In this document: in pieces, positions 12,201 through 27,200 of the stretch
How positions within the stretch are numbered: position 1 is the stretch's first letter
Layout: the number at the start of each line of letters is the position of its first letter
Source: Monodelphis domestica
Lineage: Eukaryota > Chordata > Mammalia > Didelphimorphia > Didelphidae
Length of the DNA: 64,000 nt
Assembly (NCBI RefSeq): GCF_027887165.1
Contig: NC_077227.1
Coordinates: 445,966,462-446,030,461, forward strand
Reading direction: 5' to 3'
Position numbers and translations under genes: made by a program
The notes under the pieces: model-generated
Told to the model about the DNA's origin: nothing
Database searches by the model: none
The model's input: the letters and a program-made list of their open reading frames with translations, nothing else

Positions 12201-15200
12201 TGAATTATGTTTCACCAGAAGCAAAAGATAATAGAAAATTATTGATATCAACTTAAATAACAGAAGTTACAACATTTTAACAAAAATGAATTTGTAAAAG
12301 ATAGCAATGGAATATAAAGCAATAAATTAGTTTTTTCAAGTATCATGTCTCCCTAGATGAGCATCCATTAATTTACAGACTACTGTTGACATTTCTTTAG
12401 GTTTTCAATTATTTTTTATAACTCAAACGTGCTCATGAAATATTAGCTTCATCTCACAAATTCAAATTGCAAAACAAGAGAAAGAAAATAAGCACACATT
12501 TCATTTTAACTTAGCACTAAAAAATGCCTCAAGAATGCTAGGAAATTCAGGTAATTGTTGGGAGAGTACAAGTCACTACCAATATATTGAATTGGTTCTT
12601 AATAAGCTTAGATCAGCTTTAGAATCTTAATCCTAGAGGAAAACATGGGCCACTCAAATTTGGCATAAAAGGCAACAGAGTTCACACAACAAGGTCCCTC
12701 TTCACTCAGAAGGCTTTGGGTAAACACAGACACCTAATAAAAAGTACAAATCTTCTCCATCAAGGGGTAAAAACTGCAGGAAATTTTAGATTTGTTTAAA
12801 AACTGGTAGAGAATAAAGTGTCATAATTGCTCTGCTCTCTCAAGGGAGAACTCAGAGGATAGCTAAGATGATTCAGGAGTCTTGCCTTTTTCCCTTTAGG
12901 CTGATTCATCCAGATATATCTATATTTACATATACCTAGATTTACATATATACATACATACACATATTTATTTTTTAAGTTAATTTTTATTTTTCATAGA
13001 TGCAGAAAAATTCAGTAAGACAATTGTGCTGGGGAAAGGACAACACTGACCTGGCGTTGGAAGGAGTCCTCCAGGCCTATCACCTAATAAAGGAGGCTTA
13101 ACTGGAGGAAGGAGAGGCTGACCCTGGAAGGAGTTCCTACCAGGGGTTGGAAGAAGAGGAGGTGGTTTGCCCATAGTATGAGATCTTGGCATCAAATTAG
13201 CTTCAATCAAAGCATTCACAACTGCAGTTGAAGTATCTGGTGTCTCAACAAAACCTGAAGAAAAGAAATCAAGGTCAGAAGGAACCTAAGATACAAGCCC
13301 ACCCAAGTGACCAGATAATAATAACATGGAATTCTGCTGTTCTAGAGATGATGTATGAAATTTAGGAATATTATTTTTTAATTATCATTAAATATCTATG
13401 GAATATCTTAAAAGTGTTCAAATGCCAAGTAGACATTTCACATCTTATCTCTTTAAAAATACTGTCAAACCCAAATCTAATTTGAACCAAGATTAAGAAC
13501 TATTAACTTGCCACATCTGCTGAACTTTTCTAATAAATGAAAAGCAGAATACACTAGAATAAATTGTTCATAGTCTCTAAAAGTTTCAATATATACAGCT
13601 CAAAAACATAACATGACCATTAGACTGAGTCAAAAGACTTAGATCTTGGCTCTGACACTAACAGGCAAATTACTTTAAGCTTCAGGTTACTTATGTGCCA
13701 AATCATTATTACCATACTGACTCACAAGGTGAGGAAAGAATGTTTTAAAACATAGATCATTATGTAAATAGGAACTTAGTAAGAAGTTGTTCCAAATACA
13801 TAATCATATTTATAAAAGAAACATCAAAGATAAGATGCTACCATAGACAATAATGGCTAGACATTGTACATTCCTACCACAAATACCTACTCAAGTTAAT
13901 CTGTGTTTTAGGTCTGAACCAAAAGACATCATGAAGGTGCCTTCTTTTTTATTCCTTGATGACACACTGATAAGAACAAGGTTTTTATCTCAAAAGATGA
14001 TTTTTTTTCCCAGTTATGGGGAAAGAAATACATGACTACCTTCCAATTCCTCTTTCCTGGTCTTCAGGTAGTCACAGATAGTGTTTAACTCCTCCTGATA
14101 CAAATGTTTTCCCTCACTTAATAGGAAAAGGAGATGTTTGATGCCTAGAGGCACAGAGTAGCTTTCACAGAGGTCCCGTTCTAAGTAGTCATCTACCAGA
14201 TCAGCTGCTTTTTGAGAAATTCCGGCACCTTCTTGCTGTTCCCGCTCAGCCAAAATAGTCCCAAATTCCTTAGCTACTAGAGCCAATGCATCCTCCAGGG
14301 GCATATGGCGATGTACTAGAGAAACAAGAAACATCCAGCTTGATCAATCTTATACTTTGGTTATATCACAAAATATTTATTATTTAAGAGGCAGCATAAA
14401 ATATTAGAGCACTGGAGTTAGAGGCAGAAGGCTTAGGTTCAAACTGTGACACTTAAAAGTCATATGACCACAGACAAATGAATTCCTTTCTCTGAGCCTA
14501 AGCAAGTCAACTCAATTCAACAAACATTTATTAAGTGCCTACTATCTGCAGGTCTCCATTTCTTCATCTGTAAAATGAGACTAATTATACTTGTATTATC
14601 TCCCTCACAGAGCTGTTGTGAGCAAAGTGCTTTGTTTAGTTTTTGGCCTCAGAATCAGAAATGGACAGATCTAAGCCAGGAAGAGGTGGCAATCTGGCCA
14701 AAAATCTGTACAATGACAAAGTCTACAAGTATCACAGATATGCAAAGGCAACTTTCCTCCTTTCCCTTCCCCACCCCACCAAAACAATTTAGCCCATAAT
14801 TTCTACTTCAGAGCAATTATACTGCTGTTCACAACGATTGTATTGTGTTTTAAGGTAATTTATTTTCAGTATAAACCTACTTTTTTGTGTGTGTGTCTCA
14901 CATTAGAGAAACAGCCTATATTTAAATGAACACATTATATTTTCTGCTTATGGTACAAATGATTGCCTATGATATGATTATGTGGGCTGCAACCACAAGT
15001 GTATTGTCAGTTTCAAAAAATAAAGTATTATTTTGTTTCTTTATATTGTATGGTAAATATCATGTCTAACACCTTATTTTATGTTCAGATATAAATCCTA
15101 ATTTCACATCCAAACAGCTTCACTCCAGCTGACTGAAATAAGATTCATGTAGATGTGAATCACTGTTTTCAGAAAAAAGGTAACCTGAGAAAGAGCAGAA

Positions 15201-18200
15201 TCCTTTGACATATGTGACACTTAGAAAGCTGTATCTCTAGGGAAAAAAAGCTTTTAAGTCTGAGAGGATGTTGTCAATTATAAACATATGCATATATAAT
15301 TATGTCGACTCATAAGTACATCTATTTTTAAGTTTTAAAAAGGGGGAAATCTTCCATTATATGTGAATTGCTACAACTAGGGGTGATTAGAATAATTTTT
15401 AGGGAAGAGGGCCATAGACTGACAAAAGGATGGAGAAAGAGAACTAGATTTAAGTTGGCTGAGAGCTCTGTGAAGAGGGCAAGAAGGCTTGCAAGTCAGC
15501 CAGATGGCTAAGAGCAGATAATGGATAAGTGAATTTTTATTAGCAAATGTGAATTTTCCAATAGACGTTTAACTTTGGGTGCAGATTGTTAAGTTCTAAA
15601 ATGTAGTTAAAAAAATAGATGAGACAGGATGGACAGATATTTCATGCCATTTATGTAGAAAAAACAAGGATGGATCATTAGAACCTAAATTCATTGAGAC
15701 ACATAAAAAGTTATGATATCTTCTCACATCATTTCACCAGGCTTTTGTATGGAAGTATTAAATAGAAAACTTTAAAGGGATCAAAAAGTGTTCTAGGGTC
15801 TAACAAAACAGTGTGGAATTGTGTTTTTAAATGGAGACACTCGTGAAAGTGAAACTTACTTGTGATAGACTTGTGAAGTGAAATTACGGTGCAAGAGGAG
15901 AGCGCTACATTAGATTGTTCAACAAGAATACAAAAAGGAGAACCGTCATTTTTAACTTCCTGGAGCGCACAGGTGAGACTTGCCTCTGATGTTAGATATA
16001 TCATTTCCACCACAAGGCCATGGTCTTGCAAACGGTGACCTATGCTTACTGCATAGTCCCTTTAAAGTAAAACAAAACATTTTGGTTACTTTAAAACAAA
16101 CACAAAAAAGAATCAGCATTGCATGGCTGATGTTTACCTTTTAGTTATTCTCAGTTACAGAAATAAGAAATAAAAATTGGACTTCTCAAAAGTAGCCATC
16201 AGACTATTTCAGAAGGTAAAGAAGCATTGGGTTCCTTTTCTTTCTCACAGACATTAACACCTAGAAGGCTCTCTAAAGGGGAATTTTATAAAATCAAAAT
16301 CCTTCTGTTTTTGCAAGTATAAATGGCATTTTAAGGGGAAAATATGCCTGCTAAAGACATGCTTTCTTTTGCCATGCTCAACTGAGATAATGTATGTAAA
16401 AAGCTCTATAACCACAAAGTGGAATGTAAAGAGAATACAATTATGACTATAATTTGTATTGCTTGGTTATGTGGGTCAAGCATCATTATATTGTACGTTA
16501 TCATCTCTTTTCAAAATGGAAATAGAGTAACTATAGATATCTCAGAAAGAATTAAACTAAAAAAAAGGAAAATTGGAAAGATAAATGAGTTAAATTAAGG
16601 AAAAAAAAATTCTTATCTGACTAATTTCTAAAATATTCCAGTGCTTATTGCTGTTAGTACCCTGGAGATAACTCACTTCTGAAAAGAATAACAGCATTGT
16701 TCTTAACCTAATACTCTGACTCTTAGAAGAGATAACAAAGTTGGTTTCTCAATGCAGAAACCACATCATTCCGGACTATAAAAATGTAGATTAATTTTCT
16801 GATGAAAATTGATAGACATATATGCAAAATGAGACAAATTTTTGGATGTGACCAATATGGGAATTCGTTTTGTTTGATTATACACATTTGTTAAAAGAAT
16901 TTTGGGGGTTTTTCCCCTTGCTTTTCATCTAGGGATGAGAGGTTTTGGGGGAAGAAGTACAAGGGAGAAAAAATAAATGTTTGTTAACTGAAAAATAAAA
17001 CTAAATTAAAAAAAAAAATTCAAGGTAGCTAGGTAGCACAGTAGATAAAGTACCAGGCCTAAAGTCCAGAGGACTTGGGTACAATCTAACATCAGACACT
17101 TCTAAAGCTCTGGTATCCTGAAAAAGTCACTTAACTTCAATTGTCTAGCCCTTGCTACTCTTCTGTTTTAGAACTGATACTAACACAGAACATAAAGGTT
17201 TTAAAGAAAAAAAAAGGCAGAGGCAGCTAGGTGGCTCAATGGATAGAGCTAGGATTAGTCAGGAGGCCCTGGGTTCAAATATAACCTAAGACATTTCCTT
17301 GCTAGCCAAGTCAAATAACCCCAAATGCCTGGCCCTTATTGTTCTTCTGCATTGAAATCAATATTAAATATTGACTCTAAGATGAAGGTATGGGTTTTAA
17401 AAAACCCCTTCAATAAAAATAATTTTTAAAGGTGAACGATTTATTAAAATGCACTTGATAAGAGAAATCTTTCTGTTAATTGTCTCTACCAATTATAAAA
17501 AATTACCTAGAAAACAACTTATTTATGTTCATATGCCATGAAAATGAGAACATGTTTAATTAAAATTAAGCTGACCAATTTATTCCTATTTAGGTCCAAC
17601 TGCTTTTGCCACAAATGAAAAATATTTTATATATTGCATCATTTCCCAGTCAGGAGCCAACTGCAGAATGTCAGAGAACTTCCTAAGCTGCCTTTGAAGA
17701 GCTCATCTACTATAGTATCTTAATCCATGGCAAAATGCCAGCTCTGCAAAACACCAGGCAAAGTCTAGATAACATCTGAAGAGCTGTTTTAAAGAGCCAC
17801 TCCAGATAGAGGAAAAAGAGAAGTAATCTTCAACATACCTCTCCAATACCTGACAAAGTACTAGAACAGTAGGTCTATTTCTTTAGATATGAAAGAAGCA
17901 AAAATATCAGTGTTCTCTCGGATGGAACAGCTGGAGCCTCAATTCTAAAAGTAGTGAAGGATGCTTTAAGTAAAATTTTATAACACCTACCAATTTTAAA
18001 GAAGTTAATCTAAAGACTAATATAATGAGCCTGGACTGGGTTATTATTGGTACAAAGGGGCTTGGAGTAGAGACACTGAATTCTATTGTGCACACTGATT
18101 CTTCAATGCCTCTGGGCCTGAGTTCAACATTAAGAATATACTGTTGGGGGCAGCTGAGTGGCTCAGTGGATTGAGAGTCAGGTCTAGAGACAGGAAGTCC

Positions 18201-21200
18201 TAGGTTCAAATCTGGCCTAGTTGTGTGAACCTAGGCAAGTCACTTAACCGTCATTACTTGGCCCTTACCACTCTTCTGCCTTGGAATCAATACTCAGTAT
18301 TGATTCTAAGATGGAAGATAAGGGTTAAAAAAAATACTACTAACTGAATATGGAGCTTCTTCAATTTTCTAGTTAACCCAAAATTCTATAATCCGCAAAT
18401 ATATAGGCAAGTGTGCTCACCTACCCACAATACTCTTTCAGTTCTCTTCAAGTGTTCTTTAGTGCAAATAATCCAACCAAGTAAATTCAGAGTGAGATGG
18501 AACTATGAATTATTTTTCAAAAAGCCCTATTAAAAAAAAATCTAATCATGAAAATGAGTAGAATTCCCTAAAGGGGTCAAATTTAAGAAACACAAAAGGT
18601 AATAAATCTACTACACAGAAAAGGTAAGCATGAGAGATGGATATCAATTGCCACTTATAGAAACCTTTTAAAATTTATAAAGTGCCTTATAAATATTCTC
18701 TCTCTAGAGCAAGGTTTCTTATCTTTTTTTGTGTCATAAACCCCTGGTTACATAGTAAAATCTAAAGTACCTTCTCAGGATAATCTTTTTAAACTCATAA
18801 AATAAAATATGAAAGAAATAAATAAAATTGAAATTAGCTAACAAGATACTTAATTTTTTAAAACTTTACAGACTCCAGTTTGATGACCCTTACTCACTGC
18901 AATTATATAGTGAAAAGAACATTACACTTGAAGTTCAAGTCCTGGAACTACTATTTATTAACTCATTTAGCAAGCTATTTAGCCTCTTTGAGCCTCAGAT
19001 TCTTTATCTAAAGAAATTGGAATAATATTTACCCTTTTTACTATGAGCAGCCAGGTGACACAGTGGATGAAACCTGGAAGTCAGGAATACCAGAACTGAA
19101 TCCTGCTTCAGACAATGGGTTTATCTGGGCAAAATCACTTAGCCTCTGTCAGATCTAATTTCCTTATCTATAAACTCAGTATAGTAACAGCATCTATCTT
19201 ATAAGGCTGGTTGTAAAGATTAAGTGCAATAACATATAAAAACATTTTGCAAACACTAAAGTAGCATATAAATGCTAGATGCTCTCTACTTCCAAAGAGG
19301 GGAAGGGGTAAGGTAATGATCAAAGCTCTCTTTGTAAACTGCTCAATACATATGAGCTATTCTCCCTATTATATAGTAAGAAATAGGCATGGTAGAGGTA
19401 GATTAAGTCACTTTTTAGTAAAATTCCCAAGACTTTATTGCAACAAACTGTTAAATTCCTAAATTTTCACCATTTTCTTTTTTACTATTCAATTATACCT
19501 TCAAAAGAATGGAATGTTGAATTAATTTCACGATCATGTAAAATAGTCACAAGTAATGGCTTAGTTACATTTGGAGTTGTAAAGAACCTAGTAGGTTATC
19601 TAGTCAATCTTCTCATTTTCCTGATGAGGCTAAGAATGTTCAAGTATCATTTGGTCAAGATCCCAAAGACAATAAGTAACACAGCTGGAAAGTGAATCTC
19701 AAATTCAACATTTTTTCCTAGGCCATCACATTTAAAGATCATGTTTGACTCAATAAAAGGAAATACACTTACCTTTGGTCTTTGTTGATTGAAACAATGG
19801 TGCAATCTGAAGGCCTTTCTTTATCATATTCACTTTGTATCTGTTGGTAAAACTGCTGATAGAGCTTTTCTTTTAGATGGTCCTTACTGTGGTCATCATC
19901 TGGAAAATAATGAACCTCATCAAAAAAATACACATCAAAAGTCAACTGCTAAGTTTTACAAAACAAAAATATACCTCCCTCACCCTGAGAAAATAAAGGT
20001 GAAATTTCAAAGACTGTTACCTTTATGAGAATATTGGTATCTCTCATAGTTATCTTCACTTCCTTTAGAATAATCATACTCTTTCCCCAGTAATTCTTCA
20101 AAGTTACTATACAAATAAAAATGAAGTATTTTATTCACATAAATATTTCTTCTAAACACATTCACACATTTCAGTTATAAGCAATTTCCAAGACATTTAA
20201 TACTAAATTTAAAAAACACACAAAAAACCTTTAGTAGCTTTAAGGCAACTAAATGAAAACTATATCCATCTAAACACAAAAGTTCAGTCTGTTATTTCAT
20301 TTACAATCACTTAAGTCCCTGCGCATGGTTTATGCCAGGAAAGATAGAAAAATAAGACACGTTCACATCTCTTTACTGTCCTTAGGGTGTAATTCTGAAC
20401 CTGATATCTTCTTCAGCACTGTCATTCCCTACCATATTGCAATTCAACTGCAAAACCATTGGATAGAAAGTCAAAAAAATCACACCTAAATGACATGTGA
20501 GCCACTTTTACATCATATTTTTTGAAGTTATGAGACAAGAACCTGGAAAAGCTGCTTATGAAAACCCAATTTCACACCTGAAGGATCCTAACTGGATCTT
20601 CATTCAAAGGAAGTAGGACATAAAATTCTAAATTCTAGTTAATTAGAATGTAGTTTCACAGACACAGGGAACTATATAAGTGCTTAAGGAAGGGATGAAT
20701 ATTGTAATCTCTGGAAACAAAATAGCTAAAACTGTTGAGTAATCAAATTACTTTTTCTTTCTAAAAGCATAACTGAAAGAAGTAGCCAGATAAATAATGA
20801 TTTCTTAACCAGGTCAGAGTCCCCTCTCCTATAATTTAACAGAAGATAGAAAAGAAATATACACTGTAACCAAAATAATAAATGATAGCATCTGCTTACC
20901 TGTAACATCCAAATAAGTGTAAACACTAAGGAAGGCAGCAATTAATTATTATCTCCTAAGATAAACAAGTCTCTCTCTGGTTTTCCTCCTTAGAGTTTTA
21001 TTAAAGTTCTCACTCTCAAGTTTTTAAGTTTATATAGCTGAAGATCAGCACTAAACAGTTAGAGATGTTTACTGGTTCACTGGGCATATACCTTGGATCC
21101 ATGCTTGCCTTAATAATCTGAATCAGTGTTTCTGGCTGAGAAATTTTTTACTATCAATCTTTCTGAATTCCTAAAACCTATGAAATGCCTCCTAATCCTC

Positions 21201-24200
21201 TCTCTCCCATCAAATGTCTCCAGAAAACAAAGCACAGTACACCGTAAAGACCTAGCATATTCATTTTGCTAATCCAGTATAATTTACACTGGGAAACATT
21301 GCTCTAAGAAGATTGAGATCTTATAGTTAGGTACCAACAAAGAAGAAATTGAGAACTCCATCTGGCTCACTTACAATAAATTATGACATTTTTCAATGAT
21401 GTATTTTTCTTTCAGAAAACTACTCTACCATCTCTAAGCCTTCCCATGTTTCATACAAAAAAATTCAATAAGCACTTAAGTGCTTAACATGTGTAATGCA
21501 CATTTAATAGCAGTAACAACATTTAATAAGAATGAAATAAGATGGTCCTTGCCCTCAAGGAGATTGCAAACTAGTAAGAGGACTCAAATAGTCTGTTCTT
21601 GCCACCTTTCTCATACACAATCCTATGAAAGAAAAGGATTCCATTTAATGTCCCTATAAATTTGCCTTTTTTCCCCAGGACAAGATGGTGATAAAACTCC
21701 CCTAGAAAACAGTGAACTGACGGGTCCAAGAAGCCTGAGTTAGAGCTGGTATTTAGCTGGTTCTGGAGGTACTCTCCACAGAAGCTTATAAATTCATTTC
21801 AACATCATTCAGTAGATATGCCAAATATGATGTACTAAATTGTTTACCTGAGAGAAATTAGCCTATCAATGGTAACTACTGAATTTTATCCTTCTAAACA
21901 TTTTTAAACAGGAAAAACATTCTGAAATTTTGAATTATTAATCTAATCTGACAAATTTCATCTTTAATGCAGGTGAGACAAAAAGCTCTGTCAAGGTCCA
22001 TACAACTTTAGAAACATAAGGGACAGGACTTAAGTTTTCTTGTCTTTGTATCCCCAATGCTTTGCATGTAGTAGGGTGTTTAGCAAATGTTTGCTAAATC
22101 TAAATTTTAAAGCATTATTAAGATATTTTACAAAAATGACACAGACTAGGAAAAGGCTCACAAATTGCCAAGAGCTGACCCACTTTCTTAGCTGATAAAT
22201 AAGAATTTTATTACTGAGAACTGAGAACCTTCATTGCTATTTAGTACTCTCCTCTGACTCACCTCTTGTTGCTTTCTCATCCCACGGACATGGGCACTGT
22301 ACCCCAGAAACCCAGGCGAACTATTGTAAAGGGAACTCCCTTGTTGTTTTTCTGACTCTGAGACTAAAAACACCCAATGACCCCACCTAGGGTTCTGAGA
22401 TGACTATCTTCCTTTGATCCTCCTCTAGATGGTCAGAAAGATGCACCTTCAGACCGCACCTCGATCCTATCTGTTTGTCCTCTAAAACTAAGGAATCTTT
22501 ATGTCCCCAGGCAGACCCCAGTTGATCACCCCACCCCATGCCTGAGTGACTAACTGTTGTGAAGAATGTATAAAATCTTCATGCTGTTCAAAGATTCATG
22601 CTGTCCTCCCAGGGAACTGCTCCCCATCTTGCTGTTCTACCTTGCTATCCTCCTGGCCACTCTCAACATTACTTTCTAAATTAATAAATCTCTTTTGTTT
22701 TTAAGCTAAATTTTGGAGTCATTGCATGCTTGCAAAAGGCATCCTTCCCGAACCCCAAAGGGTATCCTTCCATGCCCATAACACCACTGCCCCAAGTGTC
22801 TTTTCTTTTAGTATTTTTTTTAACTTCACTATTATTTCCCAATAACTCTTCTCCTCCCACTGCCTTAGTAATAAATAGTCAAGAAAAAACAAATGCCTTA
22901 TTCCAAACCTATAATTCCCTATCAGCACCAGCAGGGTGAATTTATATAAAGTGTCCTTTGAAATTATAATAGATCACTGCACAGATTAGTTTTTAAGTCT
23001 TTCATTGTTATTTTCCTTTCTGTTACTGTAATCAGTTCCAAAATGATTACTGGGAAATTTCTTCACTTTCCACCAACTCCCCTTCTCTTTCTTCTTTTTA
23101 AAAAATATATTGGTATTAGTTATTTTTTAATCACCCTATAGCCACATTTCTAGCCCCCTCCCCTCACCTAGCCTAATAATCATGATTAGTAACAATAACA
23201 GAAGAAAAAGGAAGAGAAATTTAGCAAAACTAACCAACACAACCAAATCTGACAGGATATGCAAAATTCCATACCTATGCTCTCACATCTGCAAAGGGAG
23301 GGATTTTCTCATTTCTCCTTTAAGGATCAAGCTTGGCTCCTGATAATTATAGAGCATTTAGTTTCCATTTTTATTTGGTTTTCCCATTTACAATGTTGCA
23401 ATCACTGTGTAATATATTGTTTTCCCTGGTTCTTCACTTTGTATCAGTTCTTATGTCCTATGCATCTTTATACTCTCTATATTCATCATGTTCTATGGTG
23501 CAGTAATAGTCTATTACATTCATGTACCATAATTTGTTGAATCATTCTTCAATCTACTTTGTTTCCAGTTCTTTGCTATAATAAAAAAGTATTCCTATAA
23601 CTATTTTGGTGTATACTGGGCAAGTCCTTTTTTCCTGTCTTTGAGAGGTTATCAGCATTTTAGTCTCATGTATATGTGTGTTTGTGTGTATGTGTATATA
23701 TATAATTCCTAATGGCCCAATAGCCCAATTTATTGCTTAACCAACAGTGTAACTATTGTGCAATCCTTTCTAACATCTTCTCATTCATCCAGACTATTCT
23801 GACAATCGGTGTTCCTTGCTGTTGCCCCACTTGCTCCCTACCAGGTGCCTTCTTCTGCCTGTTGCTGCTCCATTTCCCCTTATCTGAAATGGACCTTCAA
23901 AAATCATGTCTCTAATTCTTGGAATAGTTAGTTCATGTCTAGTTTACCCCCACACAATGCATCATGCTTCTCATCCCAACCAGGCTGGCCATCCATCTTG
24001 CCTTGCTACCATGTAAGTTTTCTATCCCTAGTCCTCAGGCACTGGACATAGTAATGTGTGGAGTGAGAATCAAACGTGTTATTCTCAAGGTAATAAATTA
24101 TTAATAGGTAAATTAGTAAAGCTGGTGTCCATCCCCCCCCCCCCAATCCATTTCACTTCAAGCTCCCTTCAAGACAAGGTTATCCCACCCCCTCTTTCTT

Positions 24201-27200
24201 CAAGCAGGACAAAAGCCTACAGCCTTAAGTGAGTTTGTTTGGGGATTTGCCTGGAGCAGGTTTCCCAGACTGACCCAAAGATCAAATCTTAAGTACCAAT
24301 CTTGGGTACCCTTTTGTTTTAGAAATCTCTCCCATTGTAAGGAGCCCAATGGCTGATATTTACTCTTTTATCAGCACCAGCCAGATAATCCAGTCATGAC
24401 CTCTTCCTCTCTTTCAATGATATTCCTGTCCTTTATTTCTGGATTAAAACCTTTGTCTCTTGACTTTTGACCTTTTCTTCCTTCCTTTCTTCCCTTTTCT
24501 TCCTTCCTTCCTTCCTTCCTTAAATCCTTACATTCTGCTTTAGAATCAATACAGTATAATTGGTTGTAAGGCAGAAGAGAAGTAAGGGCTAGGCAATGGG
24601 GGTTAAGTGACTTGCCCAGGGTCACACAGCCAGGAAGTATGAGGCCAAATTTGAACCCAGGACCTCCCATCTCTGGGCCTGGCTCTCAGCCACTCAGCTG
24701 CCCCCAGATCATTTCTTAAAAATGTTAATTTAGGAAAAACTGTGGGAGTAGAAACAGGGAAGAAAAACTGCTTGAATACATGGATCGAAGGGATACTGGT
24801 GGGGATGTAGACTCCAAATGAATGCAAACATCAACAACATGGAAATAGGTTCTGATCAAGGACACAAGTAATACCCAATGAAATTGTGCGTTGGCTGTGG
24901 GAAGGGTAGGTGAAGGGGAGGGAGGGAAATAATGTGATTATTGTAACCAAGGAATAATGTTCTGTCAACCTGGAAATCTAGAAACCCCCAGTTTATTTAG
25001 TTTGAGAGTAGAAACCCCAGGTTTTGATCTTTTCTGGTGAATTGAGATTGACCTTGTCACAGGAGGCTTCCCCCTGAGGGAGGGTCTTACTTTCACCAGA
25101 CAAGATCAAAACCTGGGGTTTCTACTCTCAAACTAAATAAACTGGGGATTTCTAGATTTCCAAGTTGACAGTTCTAAACAGACTAAATAAACTAATTCAA
25201 ATGGAAAAAAAATAAACTTTAAAAAAATGTTAATTTATTTGAATGTGTAAAACAAGCCTATAGTATTTTCCTATGAGTCAAGAGTCTTTCTGTCAGCCAG
25301 CTGCATCTCTCTCTCTCTGTCTTTCTCTGTAAATTTTTGGGGGTATTTGTCTTAGGTCAATGACTTGAGGCAGTGACCCACATTTCTCTCTTAATACATT
25401 CCATTTTAAAGATGATTTTTCCTGTTTTTGTTTATTTTTAACAGTGGTTAAAAAGGTTGTACTTTGATATTTTCAAGGTCCCCTTAAATTTTCACTTCAC
25501 ATAGTAATAAGGTATAGACTCCTAGGTGAGCCCACATTTTAGGGTATCATTTCTTTGACCATTGTTATTGATGTAATTCTATAATCTTGCTTTCTTCAGA
25601 AAGATGATGCCATGCAAGGGCCAAAAAGAAAGTCAATTAAACTAGATTATTTTAGGGAAAAAGGAAAAAAATAACTACCACCACCAATACTTCTGTTGCT
25701 TTTATTAAAGATATGAGTCAGTTGCCCTGAGGTTCAAATGATTATCCCATTGGCACTCCCCCCAAATAAAAGCTTCCTTCCCTGATCACCACTCTGCTAA
25801 ATATTTCATCTCCCCTATTTGAATATAAGTTTCTTAAGGGAGAGACTGTCTTACTTTTGTATTTACATTCTCAGTCCAACCTCAGAGCTGCTTTGATTTG
25901 CATTTTCCTAATTATCAGTGATCTAGAATACTTTCACATGGTTGTTGATAGTTAGCAATTTTTATTTTAAGAACTGTTTGTTCCCTTTACCTTATACTCA
26001 GATGATTTCACTTCCTATTTTATGTAAAGAACCATCTTGAAGGCTTCAATTTCTACTATTTACTTCAAAATTTCATCCTTTTTCTGAGGAAGTAGCCAGT
26101 CCTATTTTGCAAAGCATCTCCCTCCTCTTTGATCCCATCCTTCTCAAACTGATAAAGCCTTGTTCAATAAAATTGTTCATATTTATTTATTTGATATATA
26201 TGATTTCCTTGGATTCTCACAACAATCCTCCAAGGTAAATAAATAATGATAATAATAGCATTAGCAATAATAATAGCTAACTTTATAAAGCACCTTAAGG
26301 CTTTACAAACAGCTTTTCATATGTTATCCTATTTGATCCACAATAACCCTGGGACACAGGCACTACCATTAGCCCTGCCTCCATTCTACAGATGAAGAGG
26401 CTGGAGAAATTGACTTGCCAGGAGTCACACAACTAGGATGTCTGAGGCAGGACTTCCTGATTTTAAAGTCCAATTCTGTGCCCACTAAAAAAAGTTATTT
26501 ATTCTATCCTCATATTACATGCAAAGAAAGGGAAACTCAAAGCAACTACACAGGCTAGAGAAGATATCACCAGCACAAGAGGAAGAACTAGCATTCAAAT
26601 CCAGCCTCTGCAACTTAAAACTCTGTTTTTTCCACTGAACCATGATACTGTTGTTCCTTCTTTTTTGCAAATTCAGTATCTCCCTTTGTACTGGCTACTC
26701 TTCCTCCTAGCTAAAAATTTTCTCAAGTTTCTTTTATATAAAAAAAAAAAAACCTTCCCCAACTATGCTATCTTTTCACACTCCTCTCCCATGAAATTTC
26801 CTCTGATCCTATTATTGGGAGAATCTCATCAGCCTATAAAATCTCAGAAGGCTTAAGATGTCACTTCATCAGCAACCTCTGTCTTTATGAAACCTTTAGT
26901 TAAGGAGGATACTGGGCTCAGAACATTTCCTCATTTCTCTGACTTTTACTCCATGATTCCTCATCAGGGCTCTTCTCTGGCTCCTCCTGCCCCCCTCCAT
27001 TTTTCAGTTTCTTTGTGGGGGTTTTATTCTGCCACTAGACTGTAAGCTCCTTCAGAGCAGTGGCTGTCTTTTTTTCTTCTAGTAATCTCAGTGTTTAACA
27101 CAGTACCTAGCATATAGTAGAGGCTTACTACATGTTTACTGATTAACTGAACACTTTCTCAAACTTTTAAACTAATGCTTCTACTTCCTTTCTCATCTCT

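Larger units (their letters stand above)
16060..19772 (-). other. Intron 5 (about 3.7 kb)
   Basis: Holds two tandem SINEs (17023-17405), another at 18145, an old 'acccctgg' repeat at 18700-18840, a MIR piece (18880-19030) and a CORE-SINE at 19045. The first kilobase, 16060-17020, has nothing recognised. Confidence 0.6.

Noticed and set aside
17022..18334. tRNA-like boxes in several places
   Set aside because: They are heads of SINEs with the SINE body and tail attached, not tRNA genes.
22719..22939. Overlapping 69-codon frames on both strands
   Set aside because: Mirror frames with no motif, located at the edge of a probable LTR.
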